The notes under the pieces are model-generated. The model saw nothing but the letters and a program-made list of their open reading frames with translations. It ran no database searches and was not told the DNA's origin. A stretch of DNA of 64,000 bases from Hyphomicrobiales bacterium 4NK60-0047b (GTDB lineage: Bacteria > Pseudomonadota > Alphaproteobacteria > Rhizobiales > HXMU1428-3): positions 992,001-1,056,000 of the forward strand of contig BAABWY010000001.1 of the NCBI GenBank assembly GCA_040367435.1, in the 5' to 3' direction. A program made the position numbers and the translations under genes. How positions within the stretch are numbered: position 1 is the first letter of the stretch; each line of letters starts with the position of its first letter. Below, in pieces: positions 43,964 to 52,812 of the stretch.

Positions 43964-44470
43964 TTAATAAGAACTTGCAGTCCCGCATTCAGTCTTAAAT
44001 TTAGCAAATGAAGGCCCCGAACCTTTTAAAGAAATTTCAGTCGTATCTCCTGAAAATTTAACAATTAATCTCTCGCCTTTTCCTAGCGCATCGATCAACG
44101 GGTCGGTCGGCGAAATAATCAACTTAGGCAAATATCCCATGATTTCTTGTAGCTCACTAACACCATCAAAAACCTGGCTCTTACCATCAATGATAAACTC
44201 CACCTTTATAGGCGCGTCTTTTACACCCTTTTCAACAGCAGCCCATGGCACGGTTAATTCAGCTGACTTACCAAGAGAAGTACAAGATAAAATCAAGCCA
44301 ATATCTTCATCACAATTATTACAATCCGCAACAGAAACATTCACGCCCTTGCCCTGAACATTCCAAACCCGTTTATCTTGCTCAGACAATGCAGGCACAA
44401 TCCCGAGTATTATAAAAAACAAAACCGCAAGTGAGAGTTTAACAAATTGAAATAGAATACGAAGGCCCAT
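43964..44470 (-). CDS. secreted protein of unknown function
   Basis: The 168-residue product has a good signal peptide (about residues 1-29, ending PALSEQ). The mature protein is about 140 residues with four Cys (DCNNC, SC and EC), likely forming disulfides in the periplasm. The segment VWNVQGKGVNVSVADCNNCDED is distinctive, but I cannot name a family. It is a single gene upstream of the aroC terminator. Confidence 0.65.
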   Translation of the reverse strand: MGLRILFQFVKLSLAVLFFIILGIVPALSEQDKRVWNVQGKGVNVSVADCNNCDEDIGLILSCTSLGKSAELTVPWAAVEKGVKDAPIKVEFIIDGKSQVFDGVSELQEIMGYLPKLIISPTDPLIDALGKGERLIVKFSGDTTEISLKGSGPSFAKFKTECGTASSY

Positions 44471-44533
44471 GAACGTTCCTTAAAGTTGAACTTTTCTTAT
44501 AAATGAGATGTCTTTATGAGATGAGATGCTCTT

Positions 44534-44566
44534 AAAAAAGCGTCTTTTTAAAGGTGACTTAGACGC
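44534..44566 (-). terminator. terminator of aroC
   Basis: On the minus strand GCGTCT and AGACGC arms are followed by TTTTTT, 11 bp beyond the aroC stop codon. Confidence 0.65.
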
Positions 44567-44576
44567 TCAGAAATAA

Positions 44577-45671
44577 CTACCCCTGCTGACCGCGATGCAT
44601 CAGATAATGATCTGCCAAAACCAACGCCATCATAGCTTCGCCTACAGGCACGGCGCGAATACCAACACAAGGGTCATGACGCCCCTTAGTTGAAACTTCT
44701 ACATTTTGGCCTGAACGATCAATGGATTTTCTGGGTGTTAAAATAGAAGATGTCGGCTTCACAGCAAAACGAGCAACAACCGGTTGCCCGCTAGAAATCC
44801 CACCTAAAACACCGCCAGCATGATTTGAAGAAAATTCAACACCGCTATTCCCCATGCGAAGTTCATCAGCATTTTCTTCGCCAGTTAGCTCAGCTGAACC
44901 AAACCCAGCGCCAATCTCGACGCCCTTCACAGCATTGATGCTCATCATCGCACTCGCAATATCCTGATCAAGCTTTGCGTAAATCGGCGCTCCTAATCCT
45001 ACAGGTAATTGGCCAGACACATGATCCGCCACAACCTCAACCACCGCACCAATCGATGATCCGCTTTTGCGCAAACCATCTAAATAGTCTGCCCAAATAT
45101 CTACGATTTCTTTATCAGGCGCAAAGAACGGATTGTTATTCACCTCATCCCAGTCCCAATTATCACGGTTAATTTTATGCGGCCCCATTTGCACCATAGC
45201 GCCGCGCACAATCATACCAGGCACAACTTTGCGAGCAAGGCCACCTGCTGCCACACGCATCGCGGTCTCGCGCGCACTAGAGCGCCCACCGCCCCGATAA
45301 TCACGAATGCCATATTTCTCGATATAAGTATAATCAGCATGGCCCGGGCGGTATTTATCTTTAATGTCTCCATAGTCTTTCGAGCGCTGATCCGTATTCT
45401 CAATCATTAAAGAAATTGGCGTGCCTGTCGTCACCAGATCACCTTGCTCGTTCTCAAAAACACCAGAGAGAATTTTAACTTCATCAGGCTCGCGTCGCTG
45501 CGTCGTGAAGCGAGATTGCCCAGGCTTCCTCTTATCCAGAAAAACTTGCAACTCTTCAGCCGTGATTGGAATATTAGACGGACACCCATCAACCACACAA
45601 CCGATTGCCGGTCCATGAGATTCTCCCCACGTGGTGATACGAAAAAGATGACCAAAACTGTTATGAGACAT
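44577..45671 (-). CDS. aroC: chorismate synthase
   Basis: This 364-residue enzyme makes chorismate from EPSP with reduced FMN. Signatures are [61 protein letters not shown] and the C-terminal [19 protein letters not shown] and [21 protein letters not shown] 45671 is used. The TTG three codons before it gives an atypical N-terminus. It lies near a histidine phosphatase and fabI in the same direction, a common alphaproteobacterial cluster. Confidence 0.97.
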   Translation of the reverse strand: MSHNSFGHLFRITTWGESHGPAIGCVVDGCPSNIPITAEELQVFLDKRKPGQSRFTTQRREPDEVKILSGVFENEQGDLVTTGTPISLMIENTDQRSKDYGDIKDKYRPGHADYTYIEKYGIRDYRGGGRSSARETAMRVAAGGLARKVVPGMIVRGAMVQMGPHKINRDNWDWDEVNNNPFFAPDKEIVDIWADYLDGLRKSGSSIGAVVEVVADHVSGQLPVGLGAPIYAKLDQDIASAMMSINAVKGVEIGAGFGSAELTGEENADELRMGNSGVEFSSNHAGGVLGGISSGQPVVARFAVKPTSSILTPRKSIDRSGQNVEVSTKGRHDPCVGIRAVPVGEAMMALVLADHYLMHRGQQG

Positions 45672-45816
45672 AAAAAAATCCAAGTCGAAAAAAGGCTAAG
45701 CCGCCAGATTAAAATTGAAAGCACGTCTCGATTAAGAAAACGCCTCTAACTTATAGAAATGAAATCAAGCAAGGTCAATTTTCATTTAATAACTTGAACC
45801 CATTGGTTAACCAAGT

Positions 45817-46485
45817 TCAAATCCATTCAAACCCGTCTGTATAGACTTTTATAAACCTGTCTTGAGGACTTTTCAGACTAAGAACCTGGTCTTCCGGCAA
45901 GTTACTCACTGCACTGCGAACAATACGAGAAGGCCCCGAATGCGTAACAGCTATTGTATTTACAGAAAGATCATCATACCAACTTAAAACACGCGACCTT
46001 AATTCAGTATAAGTCTCTCCTTGAGGCCCAGAAACATCCCAAGGGTTTTTAAAGCGCGCTTCAACTAACTTGGGAGTTTCATCTCGTAATTCTACCCAGC
46101 TCTTTCCTTCCCACTCACCAAAACTAATCTCAAGTAAGCGATCATCAATGTCATAAGAATAGCTAGGCAATTCAAGTGCAGAAAGAACTATCTCCATCGT
46201 CTCTCGGCAACGCTTCAAGGGACTGGAAACAAAAGACCATGCTTTAAGTTCGTTTTGTAATTGAATATTTTTCAAGGAAGAGGATTGGAAAAATTGAGCA
46301 AGTTCAAGCCCGAGTTGAACACCATGCCTTAAAGCTTGGGTTCGTCCAGCATCATTTAGCGAAGTATCCGTGCGGCCTTGCAACCGCTTCTGAACATTCC
46401 AATCTGTTTCTCCATGCCGAAGCAAATAAAGCTGAGGCATGGAGTGAGATATAGAAGCAGATTTTTCATCAATGAGAGATGACAT
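45817..46485 (-). CDS. histidine phosphatase superfamily protein
   Basis: This 222-residue phosphoglycerate-mutase-like phosphatase has the catalytic LYLLRHGETDWNVQKRLQGR, then SPLKRCRETMEIV, the acid DRLLEISFGEWEG, and the second His in IAVTHSGPSRIV. The substrate is not known. It lies between fabI and aroC, as in many alphaproteobacteria. Confidence 0.88.
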   Translation of the reverse strand: MSSLIDEKSASISHSMPQLYLLRHGETDWNVQKRLQGRTDTSLNDAGRTQALRHGVQLGLELAQFFQSSSLKNIQLQNELKAWSFVSSPLKRCRETMEIVLSALELPSYSYDIDDRLLEISFGEWEGKSWVELRDETPKLVEARFKNPWDVSGPQGETYTELRSRVLSWYDDLSVNTIAVTHSGPSRIVRSAVSNLPEDQVLSLKSPQDRFIKVYTDGFEWI

Positions 46486-46493
46486 AAAGCCGT

Positions 46494-46931
46494 TTATTTA
46501 ACTGTTATATTAACAGTATGAACACCAGCTCGTGGACCAGATGTCACACGATAAGAAAATTGATCATTTCCTTTGCGCCGTGCACGGTAAACCATTTTCG
46601 TGCCCTTAATCGGAATACCCTTACATTCAGTAGATGGAATCATCATGTTCCGCTTGCTCACTGAAACTGAGCCATATTTCGGACGTTGAACAATCTTAAC
46701 TCCAGGAATAGTTTGCGCCCAGCAATTCCCATTCCAGTGCAAAAACTTGCCAATTTCAACTGATTGACCACGGCGTAGGACTTTAGAAGAAATACCTCCC
46801 GTTGCACCAAGGCTATCTACATTAAGAGGCCCCTGATTGCCACCGGCACAGCCAGATACAAAAACACTTAGTGAAGAAATCACCATAAAAGCTAAAAAGT
46901 TTTTAATAGAAACAAGTTTCAAAACAGACAT
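46494..46931 (-). CDS. predicted lipoprotein, unknown function
   Basis: This protein of about 145 residues has a signal peptide with a lipobox (VFVSGC, Cys about residue 28), so it is probably lipidated. The mature part ends in a beta-rich domain with Cys (NGNCWAQTIPGVKIVQRPKYGSVSV, TECKGIPIKG, FSYRVTSGPRAGVHTVNITVK) that looks Ig/cadherin-like. ATG 46931 (MSVLKLV) is preferred to an earlier ATG without ribosome-binding site. It lies 8 bp before the histidine-phosphatase gene, so they are likely cotranscribed. Confidence 0.7.
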   Translation of the reverse strand: MSVLKLVSIKNFLAFMVISSLSVFVSGCAGGNQGPLNVDSLGATGGISSKVLRRGQSVEIGKFLHWNGNCWAQTIPGVKIVQRPKYGSVSVSKRNMMIPSTECKGIPIKGTKMVYRARRKGNDQFSYRVTSGPRAGVHTVNITVK

Positions 46932-47188
46932 AATAACGCCCAATCCCACAAAATTTTGTCTTTCTAACAAGCCCGCCTTTCAAACAATTCCAAAAAGACA
47001 AAACTCAGTAATAAACGATGAACGAACAATTCTAAAAACTAAAAATTTCAGTTAAATAGAATCATCGACAAAACAATCTTATAATATTGAAAGCACTCAA
47101 TATATCTGGAAAAGGGCTTAATAACATGTTTTTAAACTTTAAAAAGCCGAGCCTGTTAAAAAGTTATCCCCTTAACAAAGCTACCCTA

Positions 47189-48001
47189 TTAGCTCACTGA
47201 AATATCAGGTGCATCTTCATTTTTCATGCCCACTATATGATATCCACTGTCAACATGATGTATCTCACCGGTTACACCTCTACTAAAATCAGACAAAAGG
47301 TAAACGCTAGCATTTCCAACATCTTCAATAGTCACAGTCCGGCGAAGAGGTGAATTATATTCATTCCACTTCAAAATATAGCGGAAATCACTAATTCCAG
47401 CAGCAGCCAATGTTTTAATTGGCCCAGCAGAAACACCGTTAACCCGAATACCATCTTTACCTAAATCAGCAGCCAAATAACGAACACTGGCCTCTAAGGC
47501 CGCCTTAGCAACACCCATGACATTATAGTGAGGCATCACTTTTTCAGCGCCGTAATAAGTTAGTGTCAGTAACGAACCACCTTCATTCATCATTTTTTCA
47601 GCCCGCTGCGCAACAGCTGTGAAAGAATAACAAGAAATGTTCAATGAGTTTTGGAAATTCTCAGGGCTGGTATCAACATACCGGCCATCAAGTTCATTCT
47701 TGTCTGAAAAAGCAACAGCATGAACAACAAAATCAATCGTGCCCCATGCCTCTTTCAAAGCATCAAAAGTCGCATCAATCGACGCTTCATCTGTCACATC
47801 ACATGGCAAAACAAGGTTAGACCCAAGGCTCTCAGCTAGAGGCTCAACACGTTTTTTCAGCGCATCACCTTGATATGTAAAAGCAAGTTCGGCACCTTGT
47901 TCTCGTGCAGCTTTAGAGATGCCCCAAGCAATTGAGCGATTATTAGCAACGCCCATAACCAAGCCGCGCTTCCCCGCTAAAAGATTTTGAACAGCGGTCA
48001 T
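47189..48001 (-). CDS. fabI: enoyl-ACP reductase (NADH)
   Basis: This 270-residue FabI performs the last reduction of each fatty-acid elongation cycle. Visible are the SDR-like KRGLVMGVANNRSIAWGISK, LVLPCDVTDEASI, YYGAEKVMPHYNVMGVAKAALE with the catalytic Tyr and Lys (Tyr-x6-Lys), and RVNGVSAGPIKTLAAAGI. A pair of 12-bp direct repeats lies 50-75 bp upstream of the ATG and may be regulatory. Monocistronic or first in a cluster with the lipoprotein and aroC genes. Confidence 0.96.
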   Translation of the reverse strand: MTAVQNLLAGKRGLVMGVANNRSIAWGISKAAREQGAELAFTYQGDALKKRVEPLAESLGSNLVLPCDVTDEASIDATFDALKEAWGTIDFVVHAVAFSDKNELDGRYVDTSPENFQNSLNISCYSFTAVAQRAEKMMNEGGSLLTLTYYGAEKVMPHYNVMGVAKAALEASVRYLAADLGKDGIRVNGVSAGPIKTLAAAGISDFRYILKWNEYNSPLRRTVTIEDVGNASVYLLSDFSRGVTGEIHHVDSGYHIVGMKNEDAPDISVS

Positions 48002-48050
48002 ATCTGAAGTCCTTTTCTTTATACATAAGCCATATACTCAGGCCACGAAA

Positions 48051-48076
48051 CTTAGATCATGACACTTAGATCATGA
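48051..48076. repeat. tandem 12-bp repeats upstream of fabI
   Basis: CTTAGATCATGA occurs at 48051-48062 and 48065-48076, separated by CA (14-bp period). It stands 50-75 bp upstream of the fabI start. Possible operator or a small tandem duplication. Confidence 0.5.
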
Positions 48077-48230
48077 ATTTGGCGCATCCTACACAATTAG
48101 GCAATTACGTCTACAAGCAAAGCACCGAATTTTTCTGAAAAATTATGATATTTTATTAAAAACAGACTATTTACGTGAAGAAATCACTCTAAAGTAGGGC
48201 TGCAATCAAATGTTTTTACTTTAATAAACC

Positions 48231-49634
48231 TCATAAAGAAGAGAAGCCATCAATCATACGGGCAAAACTTCTTGTCCCCTTTTGAAAGCTGGAAAGATTG
48301 TATTTTTCATCCGGAGCATGGATACAGTCATCATTCAGGCCATAGCCAACTAACAAACAATCCATCTCTAATCTTTGCATAAACGCTTCCACAATCGGAA
48401 TTGAACCACCACAGCCAAGCATCACCGGTGGCTTTTCAAATTCATCCTTTAAAGCTGCCCGAGCAACAGACATCTGTGGTTTACTAAGGTCAAAAGCAAC
48501 GGCCGGCGCTCCATCAGCTTCGCTGAATGTCACCTTCACATCTTCATCAAACTGAGCTTTTAAAAAATCTTGCAATGATTGAATTATTGTCACTGGATTT
48601 TGCCCCGCAACAAGACGGCAGGTTAGTTTCGCATGAGCTTTAGACGGAATAACCGTTTTCTGCCCTGGTCCAATATACCCTCCCCATAAACCATTGATCT
48701 CAACAGTAGGGCGGCACCATAATTGCTCAAGCAATTGATAGCCCGTCTCACCATGAGCTTTTTTCAAACCTATGTCATTTAAGAATTCAGCTTCGTCAAA
48801 TCCCTGAGATTTCCATTGAGCAGACATTTCAGTATCCGGTTCTGATACCCCATCATAAAAACCAGGTACCGTCACTCGGTTCTCAGCATCATAAAGAGCT
48901 GATAAAGCTTGTGAAAGTGCACGAAGCGGGTTAAGCGCTGGCCCCCCATACATCCCAGAATGCAAATCCCGATTAGGCCCTTCGATACTAATTTCAAATC
49001 CAGCCAAACCACGCAGCATCGAAGTAATGGCAGGTGTATCTTTATCCCACTGCAGCGTATCGCAAATAAGAGCAAAATCAGCTTTCACATCTTGCCCTCG
49101 TTCAGCCAAAAAACCATCCAAAGACGGGCTTCCACACTCTTCTTCGCCTTCTAAAAGCACGGTAATGTTCATAGGAATATCACCCGTCACCTCAAACCAA
49201 GCCCGCGCAGCCTCAACAAAGGTCAACAACTGACCCTTATCATCAGATGAACCACGTCCATGAATAACAGGGCCGTTTAGTGGGTCCTCAACAATCTCAG
49301 CTTGAAAGGGAGGCCGTGTCCATTCTTCAATGGGGTCAACCGGTTGCACATCATAATGACCATAAAAAAGAATATGCGGCGCGTCTGGGTTTTGTTTAGA
49401 AGTGTATTTCCCCAAAACCATTGGATGACCAGTCGTTGGTGCAACCTCACTCGAAAAACCAGCATCTTTCAAATATGAAGAAGCAAGCTCAGCAGCACAC
49501 AAACAATTATCTTTAAAGGCCGGATCTGTCGAAATGCTTTCAATAGCGATAAAGGAAAACAATCTTTTTAAAGCCTCATCACGCCCAAGATCTAATCTTT
49601 CAAGCACAGCTTCCAAATTCGAACTATTCGGCAT
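48231..49634 (-). CDS. M20-family dipeptidase/peptidase
   Basis: The 467-residue M20 metallopeptidase has HILFYGHYDVQPVDP and GRGSSDDKGQLLTFVEA for the metal site, the acid EGEEECGSPSL, GPNRDLHSGMYGG in the dimerisation region, and MLGCGGSIPIVE near the end. It is likely a cytosolic dipeptidase of the ArgE/DapE/carnosinase branch. ATG 49634 is chosen because GGGGGG lies just upstream. Monocistronic. Confidence 0.9.
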   Translation of the reverse strand: MPNSSNLEAVLERLDLGRDEALKRLFSFIAIESISTDPAFKDNCLCAAELASSYLKDAGFSSEVAPTTGHPMVLGKYTSKQNPDAPHILFYGHYDVQPVDPIEEWTRPPFQAEIVEDPLNGPVIHGRGSSDDKGQLLTFVEAARAWFEVTGDIPMNITVLLEGEEECGSPSLDGFLAERGQDVKADFALICDTLQWDKDTPAITSMLRGLAGFEISIEGPNRDLHSGMYGGPALNPLRALSQALSALYDAENRVTVPGFYDGVSEPDTEMSAQWKSQGFDEAEFLNDIGLKKAHGETGYQLLEQLWCRPTVEINGLWGGYIGPGQKTVIPSKAHAKLTCRLVAGQNPVTIIQSLQDFLKAQFDEDVKVTFSEADGAPAVAFDLSKPQMSVARAALKDEFEKPPVMLGCGGSIPIVEAFMQRLEMDCLLVGYGLNDDCIHAPDEKYNLSSFQKGTRSFARMIDGFSSL

Positions 49635-49900
49635 TTTACCCCCCATCACTCAAATCAATATCAGCTCTAAAAACCTCTATATCACTCATTGAAAAATATC
49701 AGTAATGAAAAACCACACCAAGAAAATTTAATCCCATACCAAAGAACATGGAACAAATAAAAACATTTAAAAACATAAGATTACAAAGACAGATTAATGA
49801 AATACAACTCATATAGGATCGCAACTGCCTAATTTTAGTGCAAGAAATTAAAAATACCTATATCATAGATCGCTCATAGCATTTCCAAAGGGAGGGAATA

Positions 49901-50179
49901 ATGGAAGCTTATTTACCACTTATCATCAATCTAATCGGTGGCGCCGTTGGCGGCAACGTAGCTGGTGGCGTTTTAAAAAATGTAAGCCTTGGCACATTAG
50001 GTAATTCAATCGCAGGTATCTTAGGGGGCGGCGCTGCTAGCCAACTATTACCAGAATTACTTGGTGCAGCTGGCGGTATGGACTTGCAAGGCATTCTAAC
50101 GCAAGTCGCAAGTGGCGGTGTTGGCGGCGGTGTTGCCATGGTTGTTCTTGGTCTAGTGAAAAGCCTGATTAGCCGTTAA
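49901..50179 (+). CDS. small glycine-rich membrane protein, unknown function
   Basis: The 92-residue protein is rich in Gly, Ala and Leu with two hydrophobic stretches (about residues 4-30 and 70-88). GGGAGGG lies 6 nt before the ATG. Glycine zipper patterns (GGAVGGNVAGG, GGGAASQ) suggest membrane insertion or oligomerisation. It is known as a short hypothetical protein in other alphaproteobacteria, to my knowledge without assigned function. It has its own terminator. Confidence 0.65.
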   Translation: MEAYLPLIINLIGGAVGGNVAGGVLKNVSLGTLGNSIAGILGGGAASQLLPELLGAAGGMDLQGILTQVASGGVGGGVAMVVLGLVKSLISR

Positions 50180-50190
50180 TTAGAATATAA

Positions 50191-50240
50191 GACGGGCCTG
50201 AAAAGACACATGAAAACGCGCCATTTTAGACCCGTTTTTT
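50191..50240 (+). terminator. terminator after the glycine-rich protein gene
   Basis: ACGGG and CCCGT with partial extension (ACGGGCCTGAAAA against TTTTAGACCCGT) enclose a loop and are followed by TTTTTT. Confidence 0.6.
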
Positions 50241-50247
50241 ATTAGCT

Positions 50248-50448
50248 TCAGACAGAAATATCTAAAACTGCCCCTTTGCCAGGTCCGGCAGAGCTAGTTA
50301 CTGCTTGTAAATTTTCCTGGGCAGCATTCACAAGGTCAACAACTGATCTCTCAGCTGACGCATTAAACTTCGCGATCTTAGCCGCCACCGCTAATTGGGT
50401 TTGCGACTGTTGCGCTGCCACAGCTGACGCTGCAATTGAAGCACTCAT
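50248..50448 (-). CDS. YjfB-like putative motility protein
   Basis: The 66-residue product has the layout of the YjfB family (PF14070): a short Ala/Ser-rich start, SQTQLAVAAKIAKFNASAE in the middle and the C-terminal VLDISV. The ribosome-binding site GGAGGGG lies 5 nt before the ATG, strong evidence that it is real. YjfB proteins are linked by name to motility, but no mechanism is known. Confidence 0.7.
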   Translation of the reverse strand: MSASIAASAVAAQQSQTQLAVAAKIAKFNASAERSVVDLVNAAQENLQAVTSSAGPGKGAVLDISV

Positions 50449-50577
50449 ATCCCCTCCAAATGTTAAGGAGTGTTGAATAGATCCTTTAAATTTATACCAA
50501 TAAAGCTAATAAACCCTAAACCATCACCTAAATCACATATCTCACTCTCCATCTCAAAACCAACTGTGGGAAAAAAG

Positions 50578-50595
50578 TATAGCCGTGAGAGAAAA
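50578..50595 (+). repeat. isolated R2 tail
   Basis: ATAGCCGTGAGAGAAAA is identical to the tail of full R2 elements (AATAGCCGTGAGAGAAA) but stands alone, 18 bp before R2 copy D. Confidence 0.6.
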
Positions 50596-50612
50596 CAGAG
50601 AATAACTCACCA

Positions 50613-50816
50613 TAAGAAGAAGGAGCTCAACCCACTTCGGTCTGAGTGACATGACAAAACCTAGCGCACAAGATCAGTCCGAACGGAGCGCAGCGAGTAC
50701 GGATAAGCTGATCGCATAAAAAGCCCCGCACCTCGTAGCCCAAGTACTTTAAGCACGGATGCTGGTCGGCATCTGAGGCGCAACTATAAGCGCTTGGAAT
50801 AGCCGTGAGAGAGTAA
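50613..50816 (+). repeat. R2 mosaic element, copy D (expanded, with nested R1)
   Basis: The head AAGAAGAAGGAGC and first hairpin (CTCAacccacttcggtcTGAG) match other copies. The middle is diverged and longer. It regains CGCACCTCGTAGCC. An R1 hairpin (GATGCtggtcgGCATC) lies inside the final hairpin region that ends AAGCGCTTGGAATAGCCGTGAGAGA. Its end touches the stop codon of the converging rnhB. Confidence 0.65.
50756..50786 (+). repeat. R1 hairpin repeat, copy 8 (inside R2 copy D)
   Basis: Inner arms GATGC (50758-50762) and GCATC (50769-50773) around TGGTCG, followed by TGAGGCGC. It lies within the last hairpin of R2 copy D. Confidence 0.6.
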
Positions 50817-51479
50817 TTAAAGCAAAGCTTTAATCGGCTTAAAGGATTGCCTGTGATGCATCGTCACTCCATGCTCAGCCAAAGCTTGCTGGTGATCTTT
50901 TGTTCCATAGCCTTTATTTGACGCCCATTTATAAGCAGGAAACTCTGCCGAAAGCGCTACCATCATCCGGTCTCTCGTCACTTTAGCGATGATAGACGCC
51001 GCCGCAATCGACAATGATCGGGCATCACCTTTCACCAAAGCCAGAGCTGGCATAGGCAACTCCGGTAACTTATTTCCATCCACCAAAACAGAACGCGGCC
51101 TAACAGAAAGGTCCGCAACAGATTGCCCCATGGCCCAAAGCGATGCCTTTAAAATATTGTCACGATCAATCTTCGCTACATCAGCAATTCCAACCCCAAT
51201 ATAAAGCCGCTCTTCTGCCGCCATCTCTGTCATCAGCTCAAACAAAGTTTCTCGTTTAGCTTCAGTTAATTTCTTAGAGTCATTCAATCCAGCCGGAATA
51301 TCATCCGGATTGAGAATGACAGCCCCCGCCACAACTGGCCCAGCCCACGGACCGCGCCCCGCCTCGTCAGTGCCAGCAACACAACCACCAAACTTTTCCA
51401 TGGCTTCTGTTTCAAACTGAAAATCCGGCCCAGTTTTCACTTCAGATGAAGAGAGTGTTTTTTGTTCTTTTTTTGTCAT
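50817..51479 (-). CDS. rnhB: ribonuclease HII
   Basis: This RNase HII of about 220 residues removes RNA from RNA-DNA hybrids and single ribonucleotides. Active-site residues are in VAGTDEAGRGPWAGPVVAGA (Asp and Glu), VLVDGNK (Asp) and the SIAAASIIAKVTRDRMM region. The C-terminus has NKGYGTKDHQQALAEHG. ATG 51479 with GGCGGG upstream is preferred. It is convergent with R2 copy D and 50 bp from the radical SAM gene upstream. Confidence 0.94.
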   Translation of the reverse strand: MTKKEQKTLSSSEVKTGPDFQFETEAMEKFGGCVAGTDEAGRGPWAGPVVAGAVILNPDDIPAGLNDSKKLTEAKRETLFELMTEMAAEERLYIGVGIADVAKIDRDNILKASLWAMGQSVADLSVRPRSVLVDGNKLPELPMPALALVKGDARSLSIAAASIIAKVTRDRMMVALSAEFPAYKWASNKGYGTKDHQQALAEHGVTMHHRQSFKPIKALL

Positions 51480-51530
51480 TTTACCCGCCTGTAATATCAA
51501 TCACTGCCAATATCACAAAACGCAAAGAAT

Positions 51531-52625
51531 TTAAAACAATCTCATCTGCCCACCCTTCGGCACAGGCGGCTCAAATAAATCAGTGCGTAGAGACACACGC
51601 TCTTTATTAAACCCAAACCGCTTAACCGCTAACTTGTAGCGATGCGATAATAAATCAGCATAAGGCCCCTCACCCCGCATTCGCGTTCCAAACTCCGCCT
51701 TGTAATCTTGCCCACCTCGCATTGATTGCACTAATGAGATCACTCTAGCCGCCCGATCAGGCACTTCACGCAAAAGCCACTCACGAAACAACTCTTTAAT
51801 TTCATGCGGCAACCGCAACAAAACATAATTCGCCTCAGTGCACCCTCGATCTAAAACGGCTTCCATAATCCCCTCCATTTCATGATCATTTAAAGATGGG
51901 ATCATCGGCGCCATCATCGTCATTGTCGGCACGCCAGCTTTGTGCAATTCATCCAAGGCCTTTAAACGCAAATGCGGTGCACTGGCCCGTGGCTCCATTT
52001 GCCGAATTAAAACCTTATCCAAAGATGTGATAGATAAAGCAACAAGCACTAAATTTTGTCTGGCCAATTCAGCAAGCAGATCCAAATCCCTAAGCACAAG
52101 AACTGACTTCGTCACAATCGTCAAAGGATGCTTAGCCTTAAGCAAAACCTTCAAAATCTGCCGCGTGAGTTTATACTCCCGCTCAATCGGTTGGTATGGG
52201 TCTGTGTTACCACCCAGCGCAATCGGAGAAATCGGCTTAGCAGAGTAAGAAGGCTTAGAGAGCTCCTCCTCCAGCAATTCAGCCGCATTAATCCGCGCAG
52301 TTAATTTCGTTTCAAAGTCAAGCCCCGGAGACATCCCCCAATAAGAATGACTTGGCCGCGCATAACAATAAGGACAACCATGCTCACAACCCCGATACGG
52401 ATTAAGCGAACGGTCAAAAGGAATATCAGGTGATTTATTTTGCGTGATGATAGACGTGCTCTCTTCATGACGAACCTCTGTTTTAAAGGGAGGGAGATCA
52501 TCAAGCCCATCCCAACCATCGTCATAAAGGTCTCGCTCGAATGCCTCAAACCGCCCAACATCATTGCTAGAAGTCCCACGCCCGCGGAAACGATCAGGGT
52601 CAATTAAACTTGTTTTTTTCATCAA
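51531..52625 (-). CDS. radical SAM protein, PA0069/SplB-like family
   Basis: The 364-residue protein has the radical SAM C-x3-C-x2-C motif in NPYRGCEHGCPYCYARPSH. The PA0069-family pattern follows (YWGMSPGLDFETKL, ALGGNTDPYQPIEREYKLTR, IVTKSVLVLRDLDLL, MMAPMIPSLNDHEM). Relatives resemble spore photoproduct lyase but have unknown substrate. A perfect alphaproteobacterial LexA-type box (GTTC-N7-GTTC) lies about 56 bp upstream, suggesting SOS induction and a DNA-repair link. Confidence 0.85.
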   Translation of the reverse strand: MMKKTSLIDPDRFRGRGTSSNDVGRFEAFERDLYDDGWDGLDDLPPFKTEVRHEESTSIITQNKSPDIPFDRSLNPYRGCEHGCPYCYARPSHSYWGMSPGLDFETKLTARINAAELLEEELSKPSYSAKPISPIALGGNTDPYQPIEREYKLTRQILKVLLKAKHPLTIVTKSVLVLRDLDLLAELARQNLVLVALSITSLDKVLIRQMEPRASAPHLRLKALDELHKAGVPTMTMMAPMIPSLNDHEMEGIMEAVLDRGCTEANYVLLRLPHEIKELFREWLLREVPDRAARVISLVQSMRGGQDYKAEFGTRMRGEGPYADLLSHRYKLAVKRFGFNKERVSLRTDLFEPPVPKGGQMRLF

Positions 52626-52680
52626 AAAACATCTCTGCCAATTATCATTCTGTAATAAAACAAGTTTATAATCTTATTGA

Positions 52681-52695
52681 GAACATATCAAGAAC
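52681..52695 (-). promoter_or_regulatory. LexA-type box (GTTC-N7-GTTC)
   Basis: GAAC-ATATCAA-GAAC on the plus strand reads GTTC-N7-GTTC on the minus strand, matching the alphaproteobacterial SOS operator. It is 56 bp upstream of the radical SAM gene. Confidence 0.6.
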
Positions 52696-52812
52696 ATTTG
52701 TGAGTTGCCAAACAAGCATTTAACAAAAAACAACGCATTTTTAACGCAAATAAGTATAACAAGACCCTAAGTTTACTTGCTCAATAAAACAACAATAGAT
52801 AACGTACCCTCC

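Larger units (their letters stand above)
50449..50816. other. intergenic region with R2 and R1 repeats
   Basis: The 368-bp gap carries an isolated R2 tail (50578-50595) and a long divergent R2 copy (50613-50816) with an R1 inserted in it. Nothing else is recognisable except the upstream region of the YjfB-like gene next to 50448. Confidence 0.6.

Noticed and set aside
47125-47199. A 24-codon plus-strand frame downstream of fabI
   Set aside because: It is short, overlaps the fabI end and has no good ribosome-binding site.
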